Shown here one piece after another: positions 9,491-18,541 of a DNA stretch of 64,000 nt. This DNA is from Rhizobium grahamii CCGE 502 (GTDB lineage Bacteria > Pseudomonadota > Alphaproteobacteria > Rhizobiales > Rhizobiaceae): positions 186,001 through 250,000 of the forward strand of contig NZ_AEYE02000014.1 of the NCBI RefSeq assembly GCF_000298315.2. Reading direction: 5' to 3'. Made by a program: the position numbers and the translations under genes. Positions within the stretch are counted from its first letter, which is position 1. Every line of letters begins with the position of its first letter. The notes under the pieces are model-generated. The model saw only the letters and a program-made list of their open reading frames with translations. It was not told where the DNA came from and ran no database searches.

Positions 9491-9516
9491 GGAACCAAAC
9501 CGCGCCCCAGGCCGTT
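9491..9516 (+). promoter_or_regulatory. EcfG-type promoter of Ku-A
   Basis: GGAAC at 9491-9495, 17 nt, then CGTT at 9513-9516. This matches the general-stress sigma consensus and gives a leader of about 50 nt before the Ku-A ATG at 9574. Confidence 0.65.
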
Positions 9517-9573
9517 ATGGGAAATCGCCGCGAATGCGGCCACGGGAGATGGCGCCAGGGCGCCAGGGCGCAA

Positions 9574-10383
9574 ATGGCACGTCAGACCTATTGGAAGGGT
9601 TATCTCAAGCTGTCACTCGTCACCGCCGCGGTGTCGCTCACCCCGGCGACGACGGACAGCAACCAGCTTCGATTTCACGTGTTGAACCGAAAGACAAAGA
9701 ATCGCGTCGAAAGCCGCTACTTCGACAGCGTCACCCACAAGCCAATTGCCGACAAGGATCAAGCCCGGGGATATCCGCGCGGCGAAGACGACTACGTCAT
9801 TCTCGAGGACAAGGAACTCGAAGAGGTCGGACTGGAAAGCACCAAGACCATCGACATCGACACATTCGTGCCACGCGGCTCGATCGACTGGATCTGGTAC
9901 GACAAGCCGCACTTCCTAACACCGGAGGACAAGGTCGGTACGGAGGCATTCTGCGTGATCCGCGAATCGATGAAGGCAAACGATGTGGTCGGTATTGCCC
10001 GGCTCGTCCTTTACCGGCGTGAGCGGGCCGTCCTGCTGGAGCCTCAGGGCAAGGGTATCATCCTTTGGACACTGCACTTCGGCGACGAAGTTCGTCCGCC
10101 GGCAGCCACGCTCGACGGTGATGGTAAGGTCGATGCCACCGTGCTTTCCCTGATGACGAAACTCGTCAAGGACCGGACCGAGGAATGGCAACCGACCATG
10201 GTGCAGGATCCTATCCAGAAACGCCTGAAAGCGATGATCCGCGCGAAGCAAAAGAGCCTCGTCAAAGCCACACCGCCATCCTCCAAGAGGCCGACAACAA
10301 AACCGACAGGCAACGTCGTCAACATCATGGACGCGCTGAAGAAAAGCCTCGCCAAGGAAACGGGACGTCCGAAATCTCACTGA
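9574..10383 (+). CDS. Ku protein A (NHEJ end-binding)
   Basis: A 269-residue bacterial Ku, the ring protein that threads onto double-strand break ends and recruits LigD. It begins MARQTYWKGYLKLSLVTAAV and keeps the core WKGxLKL, LNRKTKNRVESRYFDS, and DWIWYDKPHFL strands. The C-terminus ends with VVNIMDALKKSLAKE, a segment also present in Ku-B. The ATG at 9574 starts exactly at the family N-terminus; the upstream ATG at 9517 lies just after the -10 element and can be excluded. The gene converges on ligD with a 21-bp gap. Confidence 0.93.
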   Translation: MARQTYWKGYLKLSLVTAAVSLTPATTDSNQLRFHVLNRKTKNRVESRYFDSVTHKPIADKDQARGYPRGEDDYVILEDKELEEVGLESTKTIDIDTFVPRGSIDWIWYDKPHFLTPEDKVGTEAFCVIRESMKANDVVGIARLVLYRRERAVLLEPQGKGIILWTLHFGDEVRPPAATLDGDGKVDATVLSLMTKLVKDRTEEWQPTMVQDPIQKRLKAMIRAKQKSLVKATPPSSKRPTTKPTGNVVNIMDALKKSLAKETGRPKSH

Positions 10384-10404
10384 GAGATCGCAAGCGACCG
10401 TCCC

Positions 10405-12918
10405 TTACTTTTGCTTCTCCAGCGGAACGGCGGCGGCGAAGAAGTCCGCCCACGGATCGCTCCGCAAGCCATCGAGACGCGCCGGAGCGTTGTCGACGGT
10501 GAAATAGGCCGGACCGATTTCCTCGGTCAGCTCGGTCCACTCAAGTGGCATGGAGACAGCAGCACCTGGCCGGGCGCGGGTGGAGTAGGCGGCGACGGCC
10601 GTGTTGCCACGCCCATTGCGCAGATAGTCGATGAAGATCTTGCCGGTCCGCTTCGCTTTCGTAGCGGTCGCAAGATACTTATCCGGCTGATCTTTTGACA
10701 TCCCATCGGCGAGCGCTTTGGCGAAGGCCTTGACCTCTACCCAGCTGGCCTTCGGTTTTAGCGGTGTGACGACATGCAGCCCCTTGCCGCCGGAGGTCTT
10801 GACGAAGGCCGCCAAGCCCGCCGCTTCGAGACGCTTCTTCAACTCGTTGGCGGCAGCGATGATATCCGACCAGCTGACGCCATCGGCCGGATCAAGATCC
10901 ATGGTGATCATGTCCGGTCGCTCCCAGCTGTCAGTCGTGGCACCCCAGGGGTGGATTTCCAGCACGGCGGACTGGACGAGCGCCACCATCCCGTCGAAGT
11001 CCATGATGCGCAGCAATTTCTCGCCGCCCTTGTCCTTCGGATCGGTGATCTGTTCGATGTTTGGATTCATGCCTTTCCAGGAGTGCTTCTGGAAAAACCG
11101 CTGGTGGCCGGCGATGCCATCGGGGCAGCGCAACAGAGCAAGTGGCCGCTTCGTCACATAGGGTTCGATAAAGCGCCATACCCGCGCATAGTAACTCGCC
11201 AATCCCTGTTTGGTGACGCCCTCATCGGGCCAATAGATGCGATCCGGATGGGTGAGCGTCACGCTAGACTGAGGCAGTTCCCGAGCAGGTATGTTTATTA
11301 GTTCCGGCATCACATCCTCTGGCGCCTTGTCTTCCCTCAGTCCACGAAATGCAGCATGCCGCAAGTTGCCGTCAGCCGACCATGCCTGAAATTCAACCTC
11401 GGCGACGAGCTTTGGCGTGACATAGACCAGCCCACGGCGCTCTTCGGTGGTGAGATCATCGTCGAAGGAGTTGTCTTTTTGCTCCATTGCCGACAGCGTC
11501 CGATAGAGTTCTTGGGCAACATTGACGCTGAAGCCCGTCCCTACCCGGCCGACATGCGCGAGCTTGCCCTTACGGTAAACGCCCATGGCCAGCGAGCCGA
11601 TTGCGTTCTTCATCGCGGTCGAGGGCACATAGCCGCCGATAACAAATTCCTGTCTCTCCAGGCATTTCGATTTCACCCAGTCGCCGGTGCGTCCCGAAAC
11701 GTATTCGCTGTCAGCCAATTTTGACACAATGCCTTCAAGACCAAGCTGGCGGGCATGCTCCAGAACCACTGTGCCGCTTTCGGTAAAATGCTGGCTGTAG
11801 CGGATCATTCCGGCGTCGCCCGCGAGTAGCGCCTCCAGCAGCCGCTTCCGGTCAGTCACCTTTGCCTGTCGCAAATCATAGCCGTCGAGATACAAGAGGT
11901 CGAACGCATAAAAGACGAACCGATCATGCCGCCTTTCGCTGAGATCGCTTTGCAGCGCCGAAAAATCCGAGGCGCCGTTTTCCCGCTCGACGACGATTTC
12001 TCCATCAAGGATCGCCGACCTTGCCGGCAGCGCCGCGAAGGCATCGGCAATCTCCCGGCCGAACTTCTCGGTCCAGTCGAGCCCGCTGCGTGTCAGCAGC
12101 ACTGCCTTGCCGTTTTCAAGCCGTACCTGAAGCCGGTATCCGTCGAACTTGATCTCGTGGATCCAGCCTTTGCTTGACGGCGCCTTCGCCTTCAGCTTGG
12201 CAAGCTCAGGCTCGACGAAGTCAGGCATCGCGGCCTTTTCGGAACCCTTCGGCCAATCTCGGCGTTGCGGCTTCGCCCGGGTCGACACGGTCTTTGCAGC
12301 GGGCTTCGATGCACCCTTGGGACGGGAGTCCCAGGTGGCGTCGGGGTGCTTTGTCACCTCTTCAATCTTGCGGCCGCTTTTCACCGATTCCGGCCGCTGC
12401 TTCAGGATATCGCCTTTGCGGCGCGCGTCCTCGTCCTCTGCCTTGATCAGCAGCCAGTTCTCCTGCTTTTCGCCCGGCTTGCCATGCATGCGAACCAGGT
12501 GCCACCGACCGCTGAGTTTCTCGCCTTCGAGGTCAAACTCCAGGTGGCCCTTCTTGTAGCCCTTGTGCGGATCGCCATTCGGCGTCCACGTTCCGCGATC
12601 CCAGAGAAGAACCGTGCCCCCGCCGTATTGCCCCTTCGGGATGGTGCCTTCGAAGTCGCCGTAGTCCAGCGGATGATCCTCGACATGCACGGCAAGCCGC
12701 TTTTCATCTGGATTGAGGCTTGGGCCGCGGGTGACGGCCCAGCTTTTCAGCACACCATCGAGTTCCAGCCGGAAGTCATAGTGAAGCCGCGACGCGTCGT
12801 GCTTTTGAATCACGAAACTGAGGGTGGCCGGTGCTGCGGATCTGGTGGAACGCCGGCTTCCACTTGGCTCCGGCGTCACCTTGAAGTTGCGTTTCGCCTG
12901 GTAAGCCTCCAAAGCCAT
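10405..12918 (-). CDS. ligD: ATP-dependent DNA ligase D (PE-ligase-polymerase)
   Basis: An 837-residue multifunctional NHEJ enzyme. Residues about 1-190 are the 3'-phosphoesterase domain (FVIQKHDASRLHYDFRLELD, then HPLDYGDFEGTIPKGQYGGG). The ligase follows, with the nucleotidyl-acceptor Lys257 in HEIKFDGYR. From about residue 560 comes the primase-like polymerase (LTHPDRIYWPDEGVTK, and a metal-binding DLDPADG). The order PE-ligase-polymerase is that of Pseudomonas LigD, not of mycobacteria. It starts 2 bp after the Ku-B stop, so the two are one operon. Confidence 0.96.
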   Translation of the reverse strand: MALEAYQAKRNFKVTPEPSGSRRSTRSAAPATLSFVIQKHDASRLHYDFRLELDGVLKSWAVTRGPSLNPDEKRLAVHVEDHPLDYGDFEGTIPKGQYGGGTVLLWDRGTWTPNGDPHKGYKKGHLEFDLEGEKLSGRWHLVRMHGKPGEKQENWLLIKAEDEDARRKGDILKQRPESVKSGRKIEEVTKHPDATWDSRPKGASKPAAKTVSTRAKPQRRDWPKGSEKAAMPDFVEPELAKLKAKAPSSKGWIHEIKFDGYRLQVRLENGKAVLLTRSGLDWTEKFGREIADAFAALPARSAILDGEIVVERENGASDFSALQSDLSERRHDRFVFYAFDLLYLDGYDLRQAKVTDRKRLLEALLAGDAGMIRYSQHFTESGTVVLEHARQLGLEGIVSKLADSEYVSGRTGDWVKSKCLERQEFVIGGYVPSTAMKNAIGSLAMGVYRKGKLAHVGRVGTGFSVNVAQELYRTLSAMEQKDNSFDDDLTTEERRGLVYVTPKLVAEVEFQAWSADGNLRHAAFRGLREDKAPEDVMPELINIPARELPQSSVTLTHPDRIYWPDEGVTKQGLASYYARVWRFIEPYVTKRPLALLRCPDGIAGHQRFFQKHSWKGMNPNIEQITDPKDKGGEKLLRIMDFDGMVALVQSAVLEIHPWGATTDSWERPDMITMDLDPADGVSWSDIIAAANELKKRLEAAGLAAFVKTSGGKGLHVVTPLKPKASWVEVKAFAKALADGMSKDQPDKYLATATKAKRTGKIFIDYLRNGRGNTAVAAYSTRARPGAAVSMPLEWTELTEEIGPAYFTVDNAPARLDGLRSDPWADFFAAAVPLEKQK

Positions 12919-12920
12919 GC

Positions 12921-13745
12921 TTAGCTCGCCTTCGTTTCGCTAGAGGCGCGCTTCGCGGCCCGTGGCTTGGCGCTCAGCTTGGCACTTTGGCGCAGAGCGT
13001 CCATGAGGTCGATGACCTTGCCCTGCGGCTTTGGTTTTGCCTTTGGCAGTTCCCGGCCCTCGATCTTCGCCTTCACAAGCTCCGCCAGCGCCGTCTCGTA
13101 GCGATCCTCATATTCCTGCGGGTTGAAGGCACCCTTTTTGGTACCGATGATGTGGCCGGCCAACTCAAGCATTTCCTTGTCGAACTTCATCTCCGGAATG
13201 TCCTTGAAGACCGTATCGGGCTTGCGGACCTCGTAGTCGAAGCTCAGCGTGGTGGCGACGATATAGTCGTCCTGCGGCCGGATCAGAACTGTGCGGTTAC
13301 GGCGGAACAGCACCGCCTCGGCAATCGCCGCCACCCTCTGATCGCGCATCGCACGGGCGATCAGCCCGAGCGCCTCCCCGTCATCCCCGCTGACGGGCGC
13401 CAAGTAATAGGGCTTATCGAAATAGAGCTTGTTGATTTCGTTGTAGGGCACGAAGTTCTGGACGTTCAGTACCTTGTCGCTCTCAGGCATGACGCCCGCA
13501 ATCTCGTCGCCTTCGATCACGATGTATTCGCCGTTGTCCAGCTGGTATCCCTTGACCTGATCATCACGTTCGACGGCCTTGCCAGTCTCGCTGTCGACGA
13601 ACTGCCGCTCGACGCGATGGCCGGTTTTTCGACTGATGATGTTGAACGAAATGCGATCGGAGGTGGAAACGGCGGTGTACAATCCGACCGCGCAAACGAG
13701 ATCCCCGACTTTCAGATGACCCTTCCAGCTTGCCCGAGCTGCCAT
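12921..13745 (-). CDS. Ku protein B (NHEJ end-binding)
   Basis: A 274-residue second Ku, clearly homologous to Ku-A (ASWKGHLKVGDLVCAVGLY, IISRKTGHRVERQFVDS, INKLYFDKPYYLAP) but well diverged. A basic tail (AKPRAAKRASSETKAS) follows the conserved VIDLMDALRQS segment. It lies between the small gene at 13755 and ligD, with gaps of 9 and 2 bp. Two Ku genes flanking one ligD suggest either a heterodimer or separate condition-specific homodimers. As I recall, a Ku3/Ku4 heterodimer is described in Sinorhizobium meliloti. Confidence 0.94.
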   Translation of the reverse strand: MAARASWKGHLKVGDLVCAVGLYTAVSTSDRISFNIISRKTGHRVERQFVDSETGKAVERDDQVKGYQLDNGEYIVIEGDEIAGVMPESDKVLNVQNFVPYNEINKLYFDKPYYLAPVSGDDGEALGLIARAMRDQRVAAIAEAVLFRRNRTVLIRPQDDYIVATTLSFDYEVRKPDTVFKDIPEMKFDKEMLELAGHIIGTKKGAFNPQEYEDRYETALAELVKAKIEGRELPKAKPKPQGKVIDLMDALRQSAKLSAKPRAAKRASSETKAS

Positions 13746-13754
13746 GACGTTCCC

Positions 13755-13985
13755 TCAGTTGTGGCTCTGCAGTTTGCGCCGCCGTCTTTCGTCCAAGGCT
13801 ACGATCTTCTCGACGGCCGCGACGTCGTCGCTCGTCACCACCGGAACGGGATCTGCGGCGATCGCTTCAAGCACGTCAGTCGACAGTCCTCCGTTGCGGA
13901 TCACCCATTCAAGGGTTTCGCGTGTCTGGCGCTCGGCTTTGAGCTGCGCATACAGCGCGATGATCAACCTGTCTCGCGCATCCAT
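13755..13985 (-). CDS. Hypothetical protein, first gene of ku-ligD operon
   Basis: A 76-residue soluble, charged protein that I do not recognise. The N-terminal half looks helical (DRLIIALYAQLKAERQTRE), and the C-terminus is a basic helix (VALDERRRRKLQ). It precedes Ku-B by 9 bp. A TTG at 14048 would give a 97-residue version, but that codon lies only a few nt after the expected transcription start of the stress promoter at 14060-14084. The ATG at 13985, with a GGGCGG just before it, leaves a leader of about 65 nt and is preferred. Confidence 0.6.
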   Translation of the reverse strand: MDARDRLIIALYAQLKAERQTRETLEWVIRNGGLSTDVLEAIAADPVPVVTSDDVAAVEKIVALDERRRRKLQSHN

Positions 13986-14059
13986 CCGCCCGTTCTTGCG
14001 ATCGATTTTTGGGATGTGAGGCACCGTGTCACCCGCCCGCGTTTGCAACGAAGGGATTC

Positions 14060-14084
14060 AACAGATCAAAGGCGAAAAAGTTCC
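14060..14084 (-). promoter_or_regulatory. EcfG-type promoter of the hypothetical-kuB-ligD operon
   Basis: On the minus strand GGAAC (14084-14080), 16 nt, then TGTT (14063-14060). It matches GGAAC-N16-cGTT with one difference at the weakly conserved first base of the -10. It reads straight into the ku-ligD operon. Confidence 0.6.
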
Positions 14085-14164
14085 GGGAATCCGGGGCCTC
14101 CGCTCGCTTTTTTTTTGCTAAAAGCCACCCGGCGAACGGAGAAGCCGATCTTCTCCTTGCCCGC

Positions 14165-14740
<576 letters not shown>

Positions 14741-14864
14741 TCAACGACGCACCGAAATCTGCTGCCTGAGGAAATCAACTTTCCAGATTCCTGCGAAACC
14801 GCGCGATATCCTACTCGCAAGCTGCCCGAAGCAGCTCTGTACACCGCGCGCCCGACGAGGAACA

Positions 14865-15890
14865 TTAAGGGCTGGACGGTCTCGCGGGTCCGGTCGATTC
14901 GCGCAGAATGAGTTCGACGGGCCAGAGCTCGTGGATTTCCAATGGAGACCGACCCGACAGCAGTTGCAGGACAAGATCCGCACAACGCGTTCCAGCCGCC
15001 CGCATCGAGGACCGTGTTGCCGAAAGTGACGGCACCATGTTGTCGGCGGTGAGATACGGAAAGACGTCGTCGTGGGCGATGACCGAGACATCGCGCCCGA
15101 TCTGCATCCCAAGCGATCGGACCGCGCGATAGACACCGAGCGCCGTCATCATAGATCCCGCCACAAAGGCTGTTGGTGGGTTCGGTTGCTCCAGGAAGGA
15201 CCGCGCAAACCGAAAACCGAGCTCGTCCGTGAAGTTTCCGTTCGCGATCAACTGCGCATCAGGCTCTATGCCATGGCTTTGAAGAGCCATGCGATACCCA
15301 CTGTCTCGATGAAGTGCATAGGTCGCACCGGGTCGGCCATTGATCATTGCAATGCGCCGATGACCAAGATCGATCAGGTGCGACGTGGCGCGCTTGATCG
15401 CAGCTTCGTTGTCGATGTCGAGCCAGGCATGCGGCACATCGATGGCCGACCGCCCGTGCACGAGGAACGGCATGCCGAGTTCGTGGAGCAGCGCAATGCG
15501 CTCGTCATTGGGTTTGGGCGAGTGCACGATGATCGCGTCGACGCGCCGGCTCTCCACGAGTCGACGGTAGAGCTGCATCTCATCCTCATGGTTGGGATCC
15601 GCCATCGGGATGACTAGAATGTCGGTCTCCTCCGCCACCAGCCGCTCCGCCATGCCGGCCATGAATTCCGCGAAGTGAAATTCGCCGGCGCGCCCCATCA
15701 CTACGCCGATAGCCCCTGCCCGACCGGTTTTCAGCCGCACAGCATTGACGTTCGGACTGTAACCCAGCCGCATAGCAGCTTCCGCCACACGGGCGCGCGT
15801 GGTCTCGCTCACTTCGGGGTAGCCGCTCAGCGCCCGACTGACCGTTGTCGGGGACAATCCTACCTTCTTCGCGAACTCTTTAAGCTTCAT
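14865..15890 (-). CDS. thuR: LacI-family regulator of the trehalose operon
   Basis: A 341-residue LacI/GalR repressor. The N-terminal helix-turn-helix and hinge (MKLKEFAKKVGLSPTTVSRA, then LSGYPEVSETTRARVAEAA) is followed by a periplasmic-binding-protein-like sugar domain (GRAGAIGVVMGRAG...). It is divergent from thuE. The symbol rests on the position beside a complete thuEFGKAB set, the known S. meliloti arrangement. By family logic the protein represses until a disaccharide or derivative binds. A 21-nt direct repeat in the divergent region is the likely binding site and suggests autoregulation. Confidence 0.85.
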   Translation of the reverse strand: MKLKEFAKKVGLSPTTVSRALSGYPEVSETTRARVAEAAMRLGYSPNVNAVRLKTGRAGAIGVVMGRAGEFHFAEFMAGMAERLVAEETDILVIPMADPNHEDEMQLYRRLVESRRVDAIIVHSPKPNDERIALLHELGMPFLVHGRSAIDVPHAWLDIDNEAAIKRATSHLIDLGHRRIAMINGRPGATYALHRDSGYRMALQSHGIEPDAQLIANGNFTDELGFRFARSFLEQPNPPTAFVAGSMMTALGVYRAVRSLGMQIGRDVSVIAHDDVFPYLTADNMVPSLSATRSSMRAAGTRCADLVLQLLSGRSPLEIHELWPVELILRESTGPARPSSP

Positions 15891-15978
15891 CCGACAGTGC
15901 GTCTTTCGTCCTGACCTGGCTGGCTGGACGCCAACAGGTGCTTTCTCCCTTATGGCCTAAGCGCATCAGTTCGCAAAT

Positions 15979-15999
15979 AGCCAAACCGTTTTCAATTTT
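15979..15999. repeat. Direct repeat copy 1, candidate ThuR operator
   Basis: A 21-nt sequence with core CCAAACCGTTTTCAA, 89 bp before the thuR ATG, identical to the copy at 16154-16174. The core AAAC-C-GTTT is a small palindrome, as expected for a LacI-family operator. Confidence 0.7.
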
Positions 16000-16153
16000 A
16001 GATATTCCTTTGAGTGAGCTTGTCTCTTTTTCCCACAACCCAAACCACCGCCATCCCTATGATTTTTCTTTGTTATCAATATGTGATCGCGGTTGTGCGA
16101 CTTTGACACGAGTGCCCGCTTGACTCAATATCGACCTTCTGACAATTTTTTCC

Positions 16154-16174
16154 AGCCAAACCGTTTTCAATTTT
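16154..16174. repeat. Direct repeat copy 2, candidate ThuR operator
   Basis: Second exact copy of the 21-nt repeat, 175 bp from the first and ending 30 bp before the thuE ATG. A repressor bound here would cover the thuE promoter. Binding to both copies could loop the DNA. Confidence 0.7.
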
Positions 16175-16204
16175 TCCAATGTTTGGTTCTTTTGGGAGGA
16201 AGAT

Positions 16205-17470
16205 ATGAAGTTTCATTTCACAGCGGTCGCCGTCGCGGCCGCGCTGCTCGGTGTCGCACAGCCCTCGTTCGCCGCCAACATCAGTATTTCCGCAAGCTCG
16301 ACCGGCAAGAACCTCGACCTGTTCCGCAAGCAGCTCGACGAGTTCGAGAAGGCAACCGGCAACAAGGTCAGCATCGTGACCATGCCGTCGTCTTCGACGG
16401 AGCAGTTCTCGCAGTATCGCCTGTGGCTCGCCGCCGGCAATAAGGACGTCGACGTCTACCAGACCGACGTTATCTGGGCACCGCAGCTCGCCGACCAGTT
16501 CGTCGACCTCAAGGATGCCGCAAAGGATGTCGTCGGCGATTTCTTCCCGTCGATCATCGCTTCGCAGACCGTCAACGGTCGCCTCGTCGCCATGCCGCTC
16601 TATACCGACGCGCCGGCGCTCTTCTACCGCAAGGACCTTCTCGACAAGTACGGCAAGCAGCCGCCGAAGACCTGGGACGAAATGGCGGCAACCGCCAAGG
16701 AAATCCAGGAAAAGGAACGCGCAGCCGGCCAGAAGGATCTCTGGGGCTATGTCTTCCAGGGCAACGCCTATGAAGGTCTGACCTGCAATGCGCTCGAATG
16801 GGTCAAATCGTCGGGCGGCGGCCAGATCATCGAGCCGGATGGCACCATCTCCATCAACAACGAGAAGGCAGCAGCAGCGATCGACCGCGCCAAGGGTTGG
16901 GTCGGAACGATTTCGCCCGGCGGCGTGCTCGCCTACCAGGAAGAAGAGTCCCGCGGCGTCTGGCAGACCGGCAATGCCGTCTTTATGCGCAACTGGCCCT
17001 ATGCCTACGCTCTCGGCAATGGCGGAGACAGCGCCGTCAAGGGCAAGTTCGACGTAACGACGCTTCCGGTTGCCAAGGAAGGCGACACACCATCCTCGAC
17101 GCTCGGCGGCTGGAACCTTGCCGTCTCGAAGTACTCACAGAACCCGGATGTCGCAATCGCACTCGTCAAGTTCCTGACCTCCAAGGAAAGCCAGAAGCAG
17201 CGCGCCATCGAGCTCTCCAACCTGCCGACGCTGTCTGCGCTCTACGACGAGAAGGACATCGCGGCCGCAGCGCCGTTCATGCCGAACTGGAAGCCGATCT
17301 TCCAGAACGCCGTTCCGCGTCCGTCGGCATCCGCCAAGGTCAAGTACAACGAGGTCTCCTCGAAGTTCTGGACCGCCGTTCACAACTCGCTTTCGGGCAA
17401 CGGCACCTCCGCAGAAAACCTCGAGCTTCTCGAGGCCGACCTGACGACGCTCAAGGGCGAAAACTGGTAA
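16205..17470 (+). CDS. thuE: Trehalose/maltose-type ABC substrate-binding protein
   Basis: A 421-residue periplasmic binding protein with a clear signal peptide (cleavage after residue 23, PSFA|ANIS) and the extracellular solute-binding family 1 fold (TGKNLDLFRKQLDEFEKATG, VDVYQTDVIWAPQLADQFVD). In S. meliloti ThuE belongs to a transporter for trehalose, maltose, sucrose and related disaccharides. It is the first gene of the operon, with a strong SD. An 84-bp gap to thuF, larger than the other gaps, may allow extra ThuE relative to the membrane parts. Confidence 0.92.
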   Translation: MKFHFTAVAVAAALLGVAQPSFAANISISASSTGKNLDLFRKQLDEFEKATGNKVSIVTMPSSSTEQFSQYRLWLAAGNKDVDVYQTDVIWAPQLADQFVDLKDAAKDVVGDFFPSIIASQTVNGRLVAMPLYTDAPALFYRKDLLDKYGKQPPKTWDEMAATAKEIQEKERAAGQKDLWGYVFQGNAYEGLTCNALEWVKSSGGGQIIEPDGTISINNEKAAAAIDRAKGWVGTISPGGVLAYQEEESRGVWQTGNAVFMRNWPYAYALGNGGDSAVKGKFDVTTLPVAKEGDTPSSTLGGWNLAVSKYSQNPDVAIALVKFLTSKESQKQRAIELSNLPTLSALYDEKDIAAAAPFMPNWKPIFQNAVPRPSASAKVKYNEVSSKFWTAVHNSLSGNGTSAENLELLEADLTTLKGENW

Positions 17471-17554
17471 CCGACGGCATCGGCAGCGGCGGGCGTCCGC
17501 CGCTGCCTTTCCCGAAGATGCCACCGTCAAATCGCCTCAAGAAGCGGGTACCTC

Positions 17555-18541
17555 ATGACTGAAGCCGCAGTTTCCTCAAGCGTCGGATCGCGAGCGCGCG
17601 CCGTCAATACCTCGTCGGACTTGCGCTCCGAGCGCATCCGTTCCGCCTGGATATTCCTGGCCCCCACCCTGTTCATCCTGGCCGTCGTTGCCGGATGGCC
17701 GCTTTTCAGAACGATCTATTTCAGCTTCACGAACGCATCGCTCACCAATCTCGGCGGCGCCGAGTTTGTCGGCTTCAAGAACTACCTCTCCTGGGTCACG
17801 CTGAAGAGCGGTCGCACGGTCTATAACGGCCTGCTCGCCGATCCCAACTGGTGGAAAGCGGTCTTGAACACGATGAAGTTCGCGCTTCTGTCCGTGACCA
17901 TCGAAACCATTCTCGGCCTCGTCGTCGCCCTGGTACTGAACGCGAACTTCGCTGGCCGCGGCATCGTCCGCGCCGCCATTCTCATTCCATGGGCAATCCC
18001 GACCATCGTGTCCGCCAAGATGTGGGCCTGGATGCTCAACGACCAGTTCGGCATCCTGAACGACATCCTGCTCGGCGCGGGCCTGATCACCCAGAAGATC
18101 GCCTGGACCGCCAATCCGGAGACGGCGATGATTGCCGTCCTGATCGTCGACGTCTGGAAGACGACGCCCTTCATGGCGCTGCTCATTCTTGCCGGCCTGC
18201 AGATGGTCCCGGCCGATATCTACGAAGCCGCCAAGATCGACGGCATCAACCCGATCAAGGTGTTCTGGCGCCTCACCCTGCCGCTGGTGCGTCCCGCAAT
18301 CATGGTCGCCGTGATTTTCCGCATGCTCGACGCCCTGCGCATCTTCGACCTGATCTACGTGCTGACGCCGAACAATGCGCAGACCAAGACCATGTCGGTC
18401 ATGGCGCGCGAGAACCTCTTCGACTTCGACAAGTTCGCCTACGGGGCGACGGCCTCGACCGTGCTCTTCCTGATCATCGCGACGATCACCGTGCTCTACA
18501 TGTGGCTCGGTCGTGTCAAGCTTGGCGGGAGTGAACGCTGA
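17555..18541 (+). CDS. thuF: Trehalose ABC transporter permease 1
   Basis: A 328-residue MalF-type inner-membrane permease with several hydrophobic segments and the EAA loop that contacts the ATPase (YEAAKIDGINPIKVFWRLTL). It follows thuE. Its stop shares one base with the thuG ATG (TGATG), so the two permeases are translationally coupled and expected in equal amounts. Confidence 0.92.
   Translation: MTEAAVSSSVGSRARAVNTSSDLRSERIRSAWIFLAPTLFILAVVAGWPLFRTIYFSFTNASLTNLGGAEFVGFKNYLSWVTLKSGRTVYNGLLADPNWWKAVLNTMKFALLSVTIETILGLVVALVLNANFAGRGIVRAAILIPWAIPTIVSAKMWAWMLNDQFGILNDILLGAGLITQKIAWTANPETAMIAVLIVDVWKTTPFMALLILAGLQMVPADIYEAAKIDGINPIKVFWRLTLPLVRPAIMVAVIFRMLDALRIFDLIYVLTPNNAQTKTMSVMARENLFDFDKFAYGATASTVLFLIIATITVLYMWLGRVKLGGSER

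Larger units (their letters stand above)
15891..16204. promoter_or_regulatory. thuR-thuE divergent promoter region
   Basis: A 314-bp AT-richer gap between two divergent genes. It holds the two copies of the 21-nt repeat (listed separately). A strong ribosome site GGGAGGAAG precedes thuE. No small gene is visible. Confidence 0.7.

Noticed and set aside
13755-14048. TTG start at 14048 for the first gene of the ku-ligD operon
   Set aside because: It lies at the inferred transcription start, has no ribosome site, and a good ATG exists at 13985.
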